64,000 nt of DNA from Tabrizicola_A sp964393035. GTDB taxonomy: Bacteria; Pseudomonadota; Alphaproteobacteria; Rhodobacterales; Rhodobacteraceae. Where the stretch lies: contig CAYMRX010000007.1 in assembly GCA_964393035.1 (NCBI GenBank), positions 62,001 through 126,000 of the forward strand, in the 5' to 3' direction. Positions 41,889 through 51,366 of this stretch are shown piece after piece. The stretch's first letter is position 1; each line of letters begins with the position of its first letter. The translations under genes and the position numbers were made by a program. The notes below the pieces were generated by a model. That model ran no database searches, was not told the origin of the DNA, and saw only the letters and a list, made by a program, of their open reading frames with translations.

Positions 41889-44210
41889 TTATCCTCCTTG
41901 CCCGCCGGGGTTTGAACCGGGGGCCAAATTCTTGCTGCGCTTTGCACGCGGGGCGCGCGGCAGGCGGATGACCGCCATGGCGCCCGGATGGGTGTTGCCG
42001 TCGAAGACCGGTGCGTCTTCCAGAACCAGCGTGCCGCCGTGTTCTTCAATGATCTTCTTGACGATGGGCAGGCCAAGGCCGGTGCCCTTTTCGCGGGTGG
42101 TCACATAGGGTTCGAACAGCCGCGCCCGGTCGGGCGGCAGGCCAATGCCATTGTCCATGATGCGGATTTGGGCCTCGGCCTCATCCACATCCATTTCGAC
42201 ATGGATTTCGGGCACATAGCCGGGGGGCGCCCCTTTTTCGGTCAGGGTTTCGGTCGCTTCGCCCGCGTTCTTGATAAGGTTGGTCAGTGCCTGCCCGATC
42301 ATGGTGCCGTCGAATTCCAGCATCGCCGCGTCGCCGGGCAGACGGGTCACGAATTTGACCCCCGGCTGGCCGTTTTCCTGCAACATCGCCGCGGCCCGCA
42401 CCAAGGCGACCAGATCCCCCTCGCGGCGGTCGGGTTCCGGCATGCGGGCGAATTTGGAAAACTCATCAACGATGCGGCGCAAATCCCCCGTCTGGCGCAC
42501 GATGACATCGGTATATTGCTCCAGATCCTCGGGTTCCTGCACCTGCCCCCGGAACTTGCGCTTGATGCGCTCGGCCGAAAGCTGGATGGGCGTCAGCGGG
42601 TTCTTGATTTCATGGGCAATCCGGCGGGCGACATCGCCCCAAGCGGCCATGCGCTGCGCACTGACCAGCTCGGTCACATCGTCAAAGGCCACGACATAGC
42701 CTTCCAGCCGACCGCCCTCGGTGGCGCGACGCGACACCCGGACCAGCAGGCTTTCCAGCTTGCCCTGCCGCGTCAGCCGGATTTCCTCCTGCACCGCCGC
42801 ACTGCCCGCATCTTGCAACCGGTCCAACAGCGGCGCGAATTCCGGCACGGCCAGCCCCAAGGGCAGATCATGCACGCCGCCCGCCATGTCCAAAAGCCGC
42901 TCGGCCGCCCGGTTGGCGAAATCCACCCGGCCTTCGGGATCAAGGCCGATCACCCCGGCCGTGACATTGGTCAGCACAGAATCGAACAACCGGCGGCGTT
43001 GTTCGGTGGCGCGGTTGCTGTCGATCAGCTCTTGACGCTGAACTTTAAGTTGCTGCGTCATCTGGTTGAAAACGCGCCCCAATGTGGTGATCTCATCATC
43101 GCCTTCCTCCTCGATCACCCGCACATCGAGATCGCCTTCCCCAACCCGCGCCGCTGCCGAGGCCAAGCGCCCGACCGGCCGGCTGAGACGTTCGGCAAAC
43201 CACAGGCCCAGCCAGATCGCCGCCAGAACAAGGATCAAGGCAAAGCCAAGGTACAGCAGGCCAAAGTTGAACAGCACCCGCCCGCGCTCCGCCTCAAGCT
43301 GCTGATACAGCGAGACGGTCTGCTTGGTTTCATCCAAAAGCGACAAAAGCTGACCGTCCACCGCGCGGCTGACGTAAAGATAGCGGTCGGCAAAGGCCTC
43401 AAGCCGGATCAGGACGCGGAATTCGTCATTCGACCAATCTTCGATCACCACGGTTTCGCCTTTTTCGGCCCGGGCGAGGTCCTCTGCGGATGGGGCTTCG
43501 AAATCAAAAAGATAGCTGCGTTCACCGCGGGTTTTCAGACTGCCGCCGCCGTCGATCAGATAAACCTCGCGCAGGCCACGCTGCACCGCCTGCTGGCCTT
43601 GGCTCAACACCTGCCGCATCTGGCCATCGTCGATGAAAAACCGCGACTGTTTGGCGACGTTCAACAGCCCCGCCAGCGCCTCGGCATCCTCGGTCAGGGC
43701 ATTGCGGTGTTCCTGCTCATAAGCCTCGGCCGCCGTCAGCGACGAGCCGACCACATTGCGGACCCGCTCGGAAAACCAGCCTTCCAACCCGATGTTCAGG
43801 TTCAAGACCGCAAAGATAGCGACAAGGATGGTCGGCACCAGCGCCACAAAGGCGAATACGCCGGTCAGCCGCAGGTGCAGGCGCGATCCGGCAGATTGGC
43901 TGCGGCGGTCGGCAACCATGCGGATCACCCGCGCCAAGATCAGCGCAGCCACCACCAGCACATAGACCAGATCGGCCAGAAGAATGATCCGCAAAAAGTC
44001 GGAGCCGGCGCTGAGATCATAGGGGCCAAGCGCGAGAAAGGTCAGAACCGCCAGCAAAGGCCCCAAAAAGACCAGCCCAAAGGAGAGCCCACCCTGCCAT
44101 GCCCGCGCCCGGCGCAACCGCGCCAGACGCATCCAGGTTGCACTGCGATAAGAACTTGACGCCAAAAACCAGTCCCCCGGAACGGGTGGCGTTGGTGCCA
44201 TTCCCGCCAC
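41889..44210 (-). CDS. ntrY: NtrY sensor histidine kinase
   Basis: 773 residues. Transmembrane helices at about 40-65, 70-95, 115-140 and 310-330 flank a periplasmic sensor region. Then a HAMP domain (about 330-385), PAS (about 400-510), HisKA with RIAHEIKNPLTPIQLSAERIKRK (phospho-His) and HATPase (NLIKNAGEA, DNGIGLP, GTGLGLPIVKK). Cognate kinase of NtrX. Starts at 44210 or at Met4; stop abuts ntrX. Confidence 0.94.
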   Translation of the reverse strand: MAGMAPTPPVPGDWFLASSSYRSATWMRLARLRRARAWQGGLSFGLVFLGPLLAVLTFLALGPYDLSAGSDFLRIILLADLVYVLVVAALILARVIRMVADRRSQSAGSRLHLRLTGVFAFVALVPTILVAIFAVLNLNIGLEGWFSERVRNVVGSSLTAAEAYEQEHRNALTEDAEALAGLLNVAKQSRFFIDDGQMRQVLSQGQQAVQRGLREVYLIDGGGSLKTRGERSYLFDFEAPSAEDLARAEKGETVVIEDWSNDEFRVLIRLEAFADRYLYVSRAVDGQLLSLLDETKQTVSLYQQLEAERGRVLFNFGLLYLGFALILVLAAIWLGLWFAERLSRPVGRLASAAARVGEGDLDVRVIEEEGDDEITTLGRVFNQMTQQLKVQRQELIDSNRATEQRRRLFDSVLTNVTAGVIGLDPEGRVDFANRAAERLLDMAGGVHDLPLGLAVPEFAPLLDRLQDAGSAAVQEEIRLTRQGKLESLLVRVSRRATEGGRLEGYVVAFDDVTELVSAQRMAAWGDVARRIAHEIKNPLTPIQLSAERIKRKFRGQVQEPEDLEQYTDVIVRQTGDLRRIVDEFSKFARMPEPDRREGDLVALVRAAAMLQENGQPGVKFVTRLPGDAAMLEFDGTMIGQALTNLIKNAGEATETLTEKGAPPGYVPEIHVEMDVDEAEAQIRIMDNGIGLPPDRARLFEPYVTTREKGTGLGLPIVKKIIEEHGGTLVLEDAPVFDGNTHPGAMAVIRLPRAPRAKRSKNLAPGSNPGGQGG

Positions 44211-44263
44211 TGGCCGATGGCTGATCTGCTTGGGACAATCAGGTCACGCGGCCTGTGGCTGAT

Positions 44264-45625
44264 TTACATCAACTTGCGCCGTCGTGTCACGCGAATATCA
44301 AGGTCTGTGATCTTTTTACGCAAGGTATTGCGGTTGATGCCCAAAAGATCGGCACATTTTGCCTGATTGCCGCCGGTCGCATCCAGCGCGATTTCGATCA
44401 GCGGCACCTCCATTTCGCGCAAAACCCGGTCGTAGACCCCTTCGGGCGGCAGTTGCCCGCCATGCAGATCGAAATAGCGTTGCAGATGGCGCGCGATGGA
44501 TTGCGACAGTTTCTCGCCCTCGAATCCCCCCTTGGGGCTTGCGCTGACCTGCGGCTGGCCCAAGGCCGCCTCGATCTCGGTTTTGGTGATCTCGGGCTCC
44601 GTCGCGGTCACCATCAGACGGCGGAGCGTGTTTTCCAATTGCCGCACATTGCCGGGCCAAGGATGGGCGCGCACAAAGGCCAGCGCCTCGGTGGAAAGGC
44701 GGCGCGCGGTGCCAAGCTCGCGCTCGGCCCTTGCCAAAACATGCTCGGCCAAAAGCGGAATGTCATCGACCCGTTCGCGCAAGGGCGGCACCGCCAGCGT
44801 CACCCCGGCCAGCCGATAATAGAGATCCTTGCGGAACTTTCCCGCCTCCATCTGCATGGCCAGATCCGCCTGCGAGGTTGCCATGATGCGCGGCCCCTGA
44901 TCGCCCATCACATCCAGCATCCGCACCAGACGCGCCTGCGCATCCTCGTCGTAATCGGCCACCTCATCCAGCACCAAAGAGCCGCCGCGGGCGCGCGACA
45001 GCAGGGTGGAAATCCCGTCAACGCCACCGAGATCCGCAGCCTGCGCCACCACGAAAGGTTGCGAGCGACGATCCGAAAAATCATGGATCGCGCGGGCGAT
45101 CAGCGATTTTCCGGTGCCGCTTTCGCCTGAAATCAACACCGCGAGATCGACGTTCATCACCCGCGCCACCAGCCGGTACAGCGCCTGCATGGCGGGCGTG
45201 CGCCCGACCAGCGGCAGATCCTCGACCGCTTCGCGCGGGGCGGCGGCTTTGGGTGCCACGCGTTTGTGTTCCAATGCCCGGGCCGAGCGTTTCATCAGAT
45301 CGGGCAGGTCAAAGGGTTTCGGCAGATAGTCGAACGCCTCGGCCTCGGCGGCCTGAATGGCCGTCATGATGGTGTTTTGCGCCGAAATCACGATCACCGG
45401 CAGACCGGGTCGCAAGCGGCTGATCTGCGGCAGGGCCTGCAAGCCATTGCCATCGGGCATGATGACATCGGAAATCACCAGATCGCCCTTGCCCTCCTCG
45501 ACCCAGCGCATCAGCGTCATCAAACTGCTGGTCGCATGCACCTTGCACCCGGCCCGCGTCAGCGCCTGCGTCAGGACGGTACGGATGGTGCGGTCGTCGT
45601 CGGCGACAAGAACGGTGCCGTCCAT
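44264..45625 (-). CDS. ntrC: NtrC nitrogen regulator (Rhodobacter type, no GAFTGA)
   Basis: 453 residues: receiver with Asp53 (LVISDVIMPD), AAA+ core with Walker A GESGTGKS and Walker B GGSLVLDEVADYDED, Fis-type helix-turn-helix at the end (GGNQAKCADLLGINRNTLRKKI). The GAFTGA loop is absent, the segment between the Walker motifs being shortened to STLLSRARGG. This is the hallmark of Rhodobacter NtrC, which activates the sigma70 holoenzyme. Likely activates amtB and possibly its own operon through the paired sites described here. Confidence 0.94.
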   Translation of the reverse strand: MDGTVLVADDDRTIRTVLTQALTRAGCKVHATSSLMTLMRWVEEGKGDLVISDVIMPDGNGLQALPQISRLRPGLPVIVISAQNTIMTAIQAAEAEAFDYLPKPFDLPDLMKRSARALEHKRVAPKAAAPREAVEDLPLVGRTPAMQALYRLVARVMNVDLAVLISGESGTGKSLIARAIHDFSDRRSQPFVVAQAADLGGVDGISTLLSRARGGSLVLDEVADYDEDAQARLVRMLDVMGDQGPRIMATSQADLAMQMEAGKFRKDLYYRLAGVTLAVPPLRERVDDIPLLAEHVLARAERELGTARRLSTEALAFVRAHPWPGNVRQLENTLRRLMVTATEPEITKTEIEAALGQPQVSASPKGGFEGEKLSQSIARHLQRYFDLHGGQLPPEGVYDRVLREMEVPLIEIALDATGGNQAKCADLLGINRNTLRKKITDLDIRVTRRRKLM

Positions 45626-45628
45626 GGC

Positions 45629-46723
45629 TTAGTCCTTTTTCTGGGGGTCTTTGGGCGCAATCGGCAAAGCGACACGGAACACCGTCCGTCCCGGCACACT
45701 CTCGACCGAAATCCAGCCGTCATGGTCGGAAATGATCTTGGAAATCAGCGCCAGCCCCAGCCCGGTGCCGTTTTCGCGGCCAGAGACGAAGGGCTCGAAA
45801 ATATCGGCGGCGATGTCGGGCGGGATGCCGGGGCCATCGTCCTGCACCTCGACCGTCAAGGGCAGGCGCGCAAAGCTGCCGTCCTTGCGGCGGATCCGCA
45901 AGGATTGGTCATAAAAGGTGCGCAGGCGGATGGTGCCGGGGGTCTTTGCAGCCTCGGCGGCGTTCTTGATGAGGTTGAGGAACACCTGCATCAACTGGTC
46001 GCTGTCGGCATGGGTCGGCGGCAGCGAGGGGTCGTAATCCTCGACGATCTGCATATGGGCGGCAAAGCCGACAAGCGCCGATTTCCGCGCCCGATCAAGC
46101 GCGTCATGCAGGTTGACCGCGCGGCGTTCCGGCGGGCGCAGGTTGCCGAATTGCTCGACCTGTTCCAGGAGTTTCACGATACGGCGGGTTTCGGCGACGA
46201 TCAGATCGGTCAACTCGCGATCCTCGGCGCTGGCGTTCATCGAAATCAGTTGCGCCGCGCCGGAAATCCCCGCCAGCGGGTTCTTGATTTCATGCGCCAG
46301 CATCTCCGCCATGCCGATGGCCGATTTTGCCGCCGATTTCACCTGCATGGCGCGGCCCAGCCGGTCAGCCAGATCGCGCGGCGAGATCAGCATCAAAAGG
46401 TAATCGGCATTGTCATGCATCGGGGCAAGCTGGATATTGCATTGCACCGGGGGGCGTTCGCCGGTGGTCACATCGGCATCATTGATGAAAAGTGCCGCCT
46501 GATTGAGGCGCGCCCGCGCCATGGCGGTGTCCATCTCAGCATCAATCGACAGACGGTCCAGCACCGGCTGCCCCTTCAGCGATTTCAGCGAGGCATTGAG
46601 AAAGATCTCGCCCGCCGGGTTCACCTCGGCGATCAGGCCCGCCTTGTCGATCAACAGCGCCGGCACCGGCAGGCTGGCCCAGATGACGCCCGGAACCGGG
46701 TATGGCGGGCGATAGGCGCTCAT
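45629..46723 (-). CDS. ntrB: NtrB nitrogen sensor kinase
   Basis: 364 residues, soluble. PAS domain at about 15-120, HisKA with EMLAHEIKNPLAGISGAAQL (phospho-His), HATPase with NLIKNAAEAA, DDGPGIP and GTGLGLALISKI. Phosphorylates NtrC under nitrogen limitation and is held off by PII proteins. Starts inside the dusB stop (ATGA) and ends 3 bases before ntrC. Confidence 0.95.
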   Translation of the reverse strand: MSAYRPPYPVPGVIWASLPVPALLIDKAGLIAEVNPAGEIFLNASLKSLKGQPVLDRLSIDAEMDTAMARARLNQAALFINDADVTTGERPPVQCNIQLAPMHDNADYLLMLISPRDLADRLGRAMQVKSAAKSAIGMAEMLAHEIKNPLAGISGAAQLISMNASAEDRELTDLIVAETRRIVKLLEQVEQFGNLRPPERRAVNLHDALDRARKSALVGFAAHMQIVEDYDPSLPPTHADSDQLMQVFLNLIKNAAEAAKTPGTIRLRTFYDQSLRIRRKDGSFARLPLTVEVQDDGPGIPPDIAADIFEPFVSGRENGTGLGLALISKIISDHDGWISVESVPGRTVFRVALPIAPKDPQKKD

Positions 46724-47700
46724 GCCGCCTCGCGGGTCGGGTTGGCGATGGCGACGCGGATCAGGGCCAAGACCTGCGCCGGGTCGGTTGCGGTCAGCAC
46801 CTCGGCCTTGGGGGCGCCGGCGCGATCAAGATACCAGCCCAGATGCTTGCGGGCGACCTTCAGGCCAAGATCGACACCATAAAACGCAAGCATATCTTCG
46901 TAATGCGCAGACATAAGATCCACCAGCGCGGCGCCTTGCGGCACCTGCGGCGCAGGCCGGCCATAAAGCGCATGCGCAATCTGGCCCAAGACCCAAGGCG
47001 CCCCTTCGGCGCCACGCCCCACCATCAGCCCGTCCGCCCCCGATTGACCAAGCGCCTGTGTGGCGCTGGCGGTATCGACAATATCCCCATTGGCGATGAC
47101 GGGAATCGACAGCGCCTGCTTGACGGCACGGATGGCGGCCCAATCGGCGGCGCCTTTGTAGAACTGCTGCCGGGTGCGGCCATGGATGGTGACCATCGCC
47201 ACCCCGGCCCCTTCGGCAGATTTGGCGATCTCGGGCGCGTTCAGCCGGTCATGGTCCCAGCCAAGCCGGGTCTTCAGCGTCACCGGCACCTTGACCGCAC
47301 CGACCACCGATTCAATCAGCCGCAGCGCGAGATCGGGCTCCTTCATCAGGGCAGACCCGCAGGCCCCGTTGCCGCCCGAAGCCGTCACCCGCTTGGCCGG
47401 GCAGCCCATGTTGATGTCAATGACCGCAGCACCCTGCGCCTCAAGGTAGCGGGCGGCCTCGGACATCCATTTCGGATCGCGCCCCGCCAATTGCACCGCC
47501 GTTGCGGCCTGATCAAAGCCCAGCTCGGCCCTTGCCCGCGCCAGAGGCCGGGCGCGCATCATGTCCTCGGAGGCCACCATTTCAGACACCACCATGCCCG
47601 CGCCAAACCGTGCCACCACGCGGCGAAACGGCAGGTCGGTAATTCCGGCCATCGGGGCCAGAATCACAGGGGGCGGCAAAGGAAGCGTCGGGGTTGGCAT
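46720..47700 (-). CDS. dusB: tRNA-dihydrouridine synthase DusB (NifR3)
   Basis: 326 residues from the ATG at 47700. FMN barrel with LAPMAGITDLPFR, INMGCPAKRVTASGGNGACGSALM (catalytic Cys), HGRTRQQFYKGAADW and NGDI. This is the historical nifR3, first gene of the nifR3-ntrBC operon in Rhodobacter. Two 17-bp palindromes lie 66-100 bases upstream. Confidence 0.94.
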   Translation of the reverse strand: MPTPTLPLPPPVILAPMAGITDLPFRRVVARFGAGMVVSEMVASEDMMRARPLARARAELGFDQAATAVQLAGRDPKWMSEAARYLEAQGAAVIDINMGCPAKRVTASGGNGACGSALMKEPDLALRLIESVVGAVKVPVTLKTRLGWDHDRLNAPEIAKSAEGAGVAMVTIHGRTRQQFYKGAADWAAIRAVKQALSIPVIANGDIVDTASATQALGQSGADGLMVGRGAEGAPWVLGQIAHALYGRPAPQVPQGAALVDLMSAHYEDMLAFYGVDLGLKVARKHLGWYLDRAGAPKAEVLTATDPAQVLALIRVAIANPTREAA

Positions 47701-47765
47701 GGAACTACCTTGTGCGGGGTCAAAGACGGGCGCAAATCCCTGCGGGGGGCTGCACAGCGGTCTTA

Positions 47766-47800
47766 TGCCGGAAAATCGGGCAATGCACAAATTTTAGGCA
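47766..47800. promoter_or_regulatory. Paired candidate NtrC sites upstream of dusB-ntrBC
   Basis: TGCCGGAAAATCGGGCA (47766-47782) and TGCACAAATTTTAGGCA (47784-47800), two 17-bp imperfect palindromes of form TGCM-N9-GGCA separated by one base. The AT-rich centre and the GC-rich half-sites match the pair upstream of amtB. Confidence 0.6.
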
Positions 47801-47932
47801 TGTCTGCGCAGGAACCCGGCAACACGGGAACTTGGCCCACGCCCGACCCGCCCGAATTCCATGGCCAAAAGCCGCCTTGGCTTTGCCATGCCCCCCGTCT
47901 TGCGCTAGACCCGCACCCAAGAAGGAGCCGAC

Positions 47933-49057
47933 ATGTCCACAGCCGTCATCATTGTTGCCGCCGGGCGCGGCACCCGCGCCGGGGGGGATGTGCCGAAGCA
48001 ATGGCAGATACTGGCCGGGCGTCCGGTGCTGGCCCAGACGCTGGCCGCCTTTCAAGACATGCAGCGGGTTTTGGTCATCCACCCCGATGACCGGGCGCGG
48101 GCCGAAGCCCTTGCAACCGGCGCCGAGATTGTCGAAGGCGGCGCCACCCGCGACCAATCGGTGCGCAACGCGTTGGAGGCGCTGGCAGGGCGCGGCATCA
48201 CCCGTGTGCTGATCCATGACGGCGCCCGGCCGCTTGTCTCGGGCGCGGTGATTGCCCGCGTGCTGGCCGCCCTTGATGCTGCCCCCGCCGCCGCCCCGGC
48301 GCTGGCGGTGACCGATGCGCTTTGGACGGGCGTGCAAGACCGCGTCAGCGGCACGCAGGACCGCAGCGGCCTTTACCGTGCGCAAACCCCGCAGGGTTTT
48401 CACTTCGAGGCGATCCTCGCGGCCCATCGCGCCCATGCGGGCAGCGCCGCCGATGATGTCGAGGTTGCCCGTGGGGCCGGGCTTGACGTTGCCATCGTCG
48501 AGGGCGAGGAAGACAATCTGAAACTGACCTTCCCCGGCGATTTTACCCGGGCAGAGACCATCCTGAAAGGGCGCGGCATGGATATTCGTTTGGGCAACGG
48601 CTATGATGTGCATGCGTTTTGCGAGGGCGACCATGTCTGGCTTTGCGGGGTGAACGTGCCGCATGGCAAGGGGTTGCTGGGCCATTCCGATGCCGATGTG
48701 GGCATGCATGCGCTGACCGACGCCCTTTATGGCGCCTTGGCCGAGGGGGACATCGGGCGACATTTCCCGCCGACCGACCCGCAATGGAAAGGGGCGGCCA
48801 GCCATATCTTCCTGCGCCATGCCGCCGAACTGGCCCGCTCGCGCGGGTTCCAGATTTCGAATTGCGATGTGACGCTGATTTGCGAACGCCCGAAGATCGG
48901 CCCGCATGCCGCCGCGATGCAGGCGGCCTTGGCCGCGATCATGGGGATCGAGCCGGACCGAGTTTCGGTCAAGGCCACCACCTCGGAACGGCTGGGCTTT
49001 ACCGGGCGCGAAGAAGGCATCGCCTCCATCGCCACGGCGACACTGGTGAAGCTGTGA
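47933..49057 (+). CDS. ispDF: Bifunctional IspD/IspF isoprenoid enzyme
   Basis: 374 residues. IspD part (about 1-215): VIIVAAGRGTRAGGDVPKQW CTP-binding start, ARPLV, DAL. IspF part (about 218-374): RLGNGYDVHAF with zinc Asp/His, GLLGHSDADVGMHALTDALYGA, FPPTDPQWKGA and KATTSERLGFTGREEGI. Catalyses 4-diphosphocytidyl-2C-methylerythritol synthesis and cyclisation in the MEP pathway. The fusion is normal for alphaproteobacteria. Confidence 0.95.
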   Translation: MSTAVIIVAAGRGTRAGGDVPKQWQILAGRPVLAQTLAAFQDMQRVLVIHPDDRARAEALATGAEIVEGGATRDQSVRNALEALAGRGITRVLIHDGARPLVSGAVIARVLAALDAAPAAAPALAVTDALWTGVQDRVSGTQDRSGLYRAQTPQGFHFEAILAAHRAHAGSAADDVEVARGAGLDVAIVEGEEDNLKLTFPGDFTRAETILKGRGMDIRLGNGYDVHAFCEGDHVWLCGVNVPHGKGLLGHSDADVGMHALTDALYGALAEGDIGRHFPPTDPQWKGAASHIFLRHAAELARSRGFQISNCDVTLICERPKIGPHAAAMQAALAAIMGIEPDRVSVKATTSERLGFTGREEGIASIATATLVKL

Positions 49058-49563
49058 CGGGTGTCATCGTCACCTTCTTTGGCGTCGGGCACCTGCGCCC
49101 TGCCCCCGGCACTTGGGGGTCGGCGGTGGCGCTGGCGCTGGGGATTGCGGCCTATCAGGCTGGCGCGGGCTGGATGGTTCCTGCGGGGGCTGTGCTGGCC
49201 ACCGTTTTGGGTTTTTGGGCGGTGCCAGGGGCGATTGCGGGCCAAGACAATCAAGACCCCTCCGAGATCGTCATTGACGAGGTGGCGGGCCAGTTGCTGG
49301 CGCTGTCCTTCACGGTCATTCCGCTGATGCGCCACGGCGCGCCCGATCTTCTGTTCGGGGCCTGGCCCGGTTGGGTGGCCCCCTTCCTGCTGTTTCGCCT
49401 GTTCGACATCTGGAAACCCTGGCTTGTCGGCCGCGCGGATCGGCGGGGCGATGCGGCGGGGGTGATGCTGGATGATCTTTGGGCCGGGCTTTTTGCCGGG
49501 ATCGGCGCGGTTGTCATGGCCGGGCTTTACCACGGGGTGATCCAGCCATGGCTCTTGGGCTGA
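49054..49563 (+). CDS. pgpA: Phosphatidylglycerophosphatase A
   Basis: 169 residues from a GTG start (49054) that overlaps the ispDF stop as GTGA. PgpA motifs: FGVGHLRPAPGTWGS (about residues 8-22), DPSEIVIDEVAGQ (about 67-79) and FRLFDIWKPW (about 110-119). Inner-membrane enzyme producing phosphatidylglycerol for membranes and cardiolipin. Confidence 0.92.
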   Translation: MTGVIVTFFGVGHLRPAPGTWGSAVALALGIAAYQAGAGWMVPAGAVLATVLGFWAVPGAIAGQDNQDPSEIVIDEVAGQLLALSFTVIPLMRHGAPDLLFGAWPGWVAPFLLFRLFDIWKPWLVGRADRRGDAAGVMLDDLWAGLFAGIGAVVMAGLYHGVIQPWLLG

Positions 49564-50030
49564 ACGTCGCGGATCTTTTGCAGGCCGCCCGCGCGCGCGG
49601 CTGGCGGATTGCCACGGCGGAAAGCTGCACCGGCGGCATGGTCGCGGCGGCGCTGACCGATATTGCGGGATCATCCGATGTGTTCGACCGCGGCTTTGTC
49701 ACCTATTCCAATGCGGCCAAGATCGAGATGCTGGGGGTGAGCGCCCAAACGCTGGCGGCCCATGGCGCCGTGTCCGAAGCAATCGCGGTCGAGATGGCCG
49801 CAGGCGCCCGGAGCCGCTCTGCCGCCGATCTTGCCGTGTCGATCACCGGCATCGCCGGCCCCGGCGGCAGTGAGTTCAAGCCCGAAGGCCGGGTCTGTTT
49901 TGGCCTCGCGCAACAGGGCCACGCGACATGGGCCGAAACCGTCGAATTCGGCGCGCTTGGCCGCGACAAGGTGCGGCTGGCGGCGCGTGATCACGCGCTG
50001 GGGCTTTTGGCGCGGGCGCTGGCCGGGTAA
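49548..50030 (+). CDS. CinA-type nicotinamide-nucleotide amidase (PncC domain only)
   Basis: 160 residues from the ATG at 49548, overlapping pgpA by 16 bases. Carries RIATAESCTGGMVAAALTDIAGSSDVFDRGFVTYSNAAK-type signature (about residues 17-55, catalytic Ser/Lys region) and ITGIAGPGGSEFKPEGRVCFGLA. Only the deamidase domain is present; the N-terminal COG1058 domain of full CinA is missing, as is usual for the short form. Recycles NMN to NaMN. Confidence 0.92.
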   Translation: MALGLNVADLLQAARARGWRIATAESCTGGMVAAALTDIAGSSDVFDRGFVTYSNAAKIEMLGVSAQTLAAHGAVSEAIAVEMAAGARSRSAADLAVSITGIAGPGGSEFKPEGRVCFGLAQQGHATWAETVEFGALGRDKVRLAARDHALGLLARALAG

Positions 50031-50067
50031 GAAACCGCCCTGCGCTTTGGCAGATCGCCCCGCAACC

Positions 50068-50111
50068 TGCCCAATTTTCGGGCAATTCATAAATTGCCGG
50101 GTTTTCCTGCA
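50068..50111. promoter_or_regulatory. Paired candidate NtrC sites upstream of amtB
   Basis: TGCCCAATTTTCGGGCA (50068-50084) and TGCCGGGTTTTCCTGCA (50095-50111), two 17-bp imperfect palindromes TGCC-N9-KGCA with TTTT centres, starts 27 bp apart and 77-120 bases upstream of amtB. Same architecture as the pair upstream of dusB-ntrBC. Confidence 0.65.
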
Positions 50112-50187
50112 TGATTTATGCGCCTTGGCGCTTTTCACGGCGCAGATCTGCCGCTTTTTGGGGCGCGACACCCTGAACGGAGCCGCC

Positions 50188-51366
50188 ATGAACGCCGCCG
50201 ACACCGCCTTTATCCTGATCGCCACCGCCTTGGTGCTGCTGATGTCGCTGCCCGGACTTGCGCTGTTTTATGGCGGGCTGGTGCGGGCGCGCAATGTGCT
50301 GTCGGTTTTCATGCATTGCTTTGCCATCGCCGCGTTGATGAGCGTCCTGTGGCTGATCTTTGGCTATTCCATCGCTTTTGGCGATGCGGGGGCGCTGTGG
50401 GGTGGCTTCGGCAAGACCCTGATGCTGGGGGTCACCGCCGACAGCGTGAAAGGCACCCTGCCCGAGATGCTGTTCTTCTCGTATCAGATGACCTTTGCCA
50501 TCATCACCCCGGCGCTGATCGTCGGGGCCTATGTCGAACGGGTGGGATTTGGCTTTGTTCTCTTGTTCTCGGCCCTGTGGCTGCTGGTGGTCTATGCACC
50601 TGTCACCCATTGGATCTGGGGCGGCGGCATGCTGGCCGATGGCGGCATCCTTGGCGCCATCGGGGTGCGCGATTTCGCGGGCGGCATCGTGGTGCATGAA
50701 ACCGCGGGGCTTGCCGCGCTTTTGGTGGCTTGGGTCTTGGGCCCGCGCCGCCACAAGACCACCCCGCCGCACAATCCCGGCATGGTGATGATCGGGGCCG
50801 GGATGCTGTGGGTCGGCTGGTTCGGCTTCAACGGCGGATCGGCGCTGGCGGCCAATGGGCAGGCGGCGATGGCGATCACCGTGACGCATCTGTCTGCCGC
50901 GGCCGCCTCGCTGACCTGGGCGCTGTGGGAGCGGATCAAATTCGGCCGTGCCTCGCTTGTCGGTCTTGTCACCGGCACCATCGCGGGCCTTGCCTCGATC
51001 ACCCCGGCCTCGGGCTGGGTCGGCCCGGTCGAGGCGCTGGTGATCGGCAGCATTGCCGGGATTCTGTGCCAAGAGGCGGTTTTGCTGGTGAAAAACCATG
51101 TGAAGATCGACGACACGCTGGATGTCTTTGCCGTGCATGGTGTGGGCGGTATCTTTGGCACCGTGATGATTGCGGTCTTTGGCCATGGCACATGGACGGC
51201 GCAACTCGGGGGGCTTGCGGTGGTGGGCCTGTGGACCGTGATGGCCAGCTTTGCGCTGATCAAGCTCTGCGCGCTGGTCACGCCGATCCGGGTCGATCAC
51301 GAATCCGAAGTCAACGGGCTGGATCTGTCATCGCATGGCGAACGGGCCTACGACCTGAATTCCTGA
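50188..51366 (+). CDS. amtB: Ammonium transporter AmtB
   Basis: 392 residues from the ATG at 50188. Eleven-helix Amt fold with MSLPGLALFYGGLVRARNVLS at the first helix, the pore twin histidines in PVTHWIWGGGMLA and FAVHGVGGIFGT, and FGFNGGSAL. No cleavable signal and no glnK gene beside it, unlike the common glnK-amtB pair. Takes up ammonium under limitation; paired palindromes upstream suggest NtrC control. Confidence 0.94.
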   Translation: MNAADTAFILIATALVLLMSLPGLALFYGGLVRARNVLSVFMHCFAIAALMSVLWLIFGYSIAFGDAGALWGGFGKTLMLGVTADSVKGTLPEMLFFSYQMTFAIITPALIVGAYVERVGFGFVLLFSALWLLVVYAPVTHWIWGGGMLADGGILGAIGVRDFAGGIVVHETAGLAALLVAWVLGPRRHKTTPPHNPGMVMIGAGMLWVGWFGFNGGSALAANGQAAMAITVTHLSAAAASLTWALWERIKFGRASLVGLVTGTIAGLASITPASGWVGPVEALVIGSIAGILCQEAVLLVKNHVKIDDTLDVFAVHGVGGIFGTVMIAVFGHGTWTAQLGGLAVVGLWTVMASFALIKLCALVTPIRVDHESEVNGLDLSSHGERAYDLNS

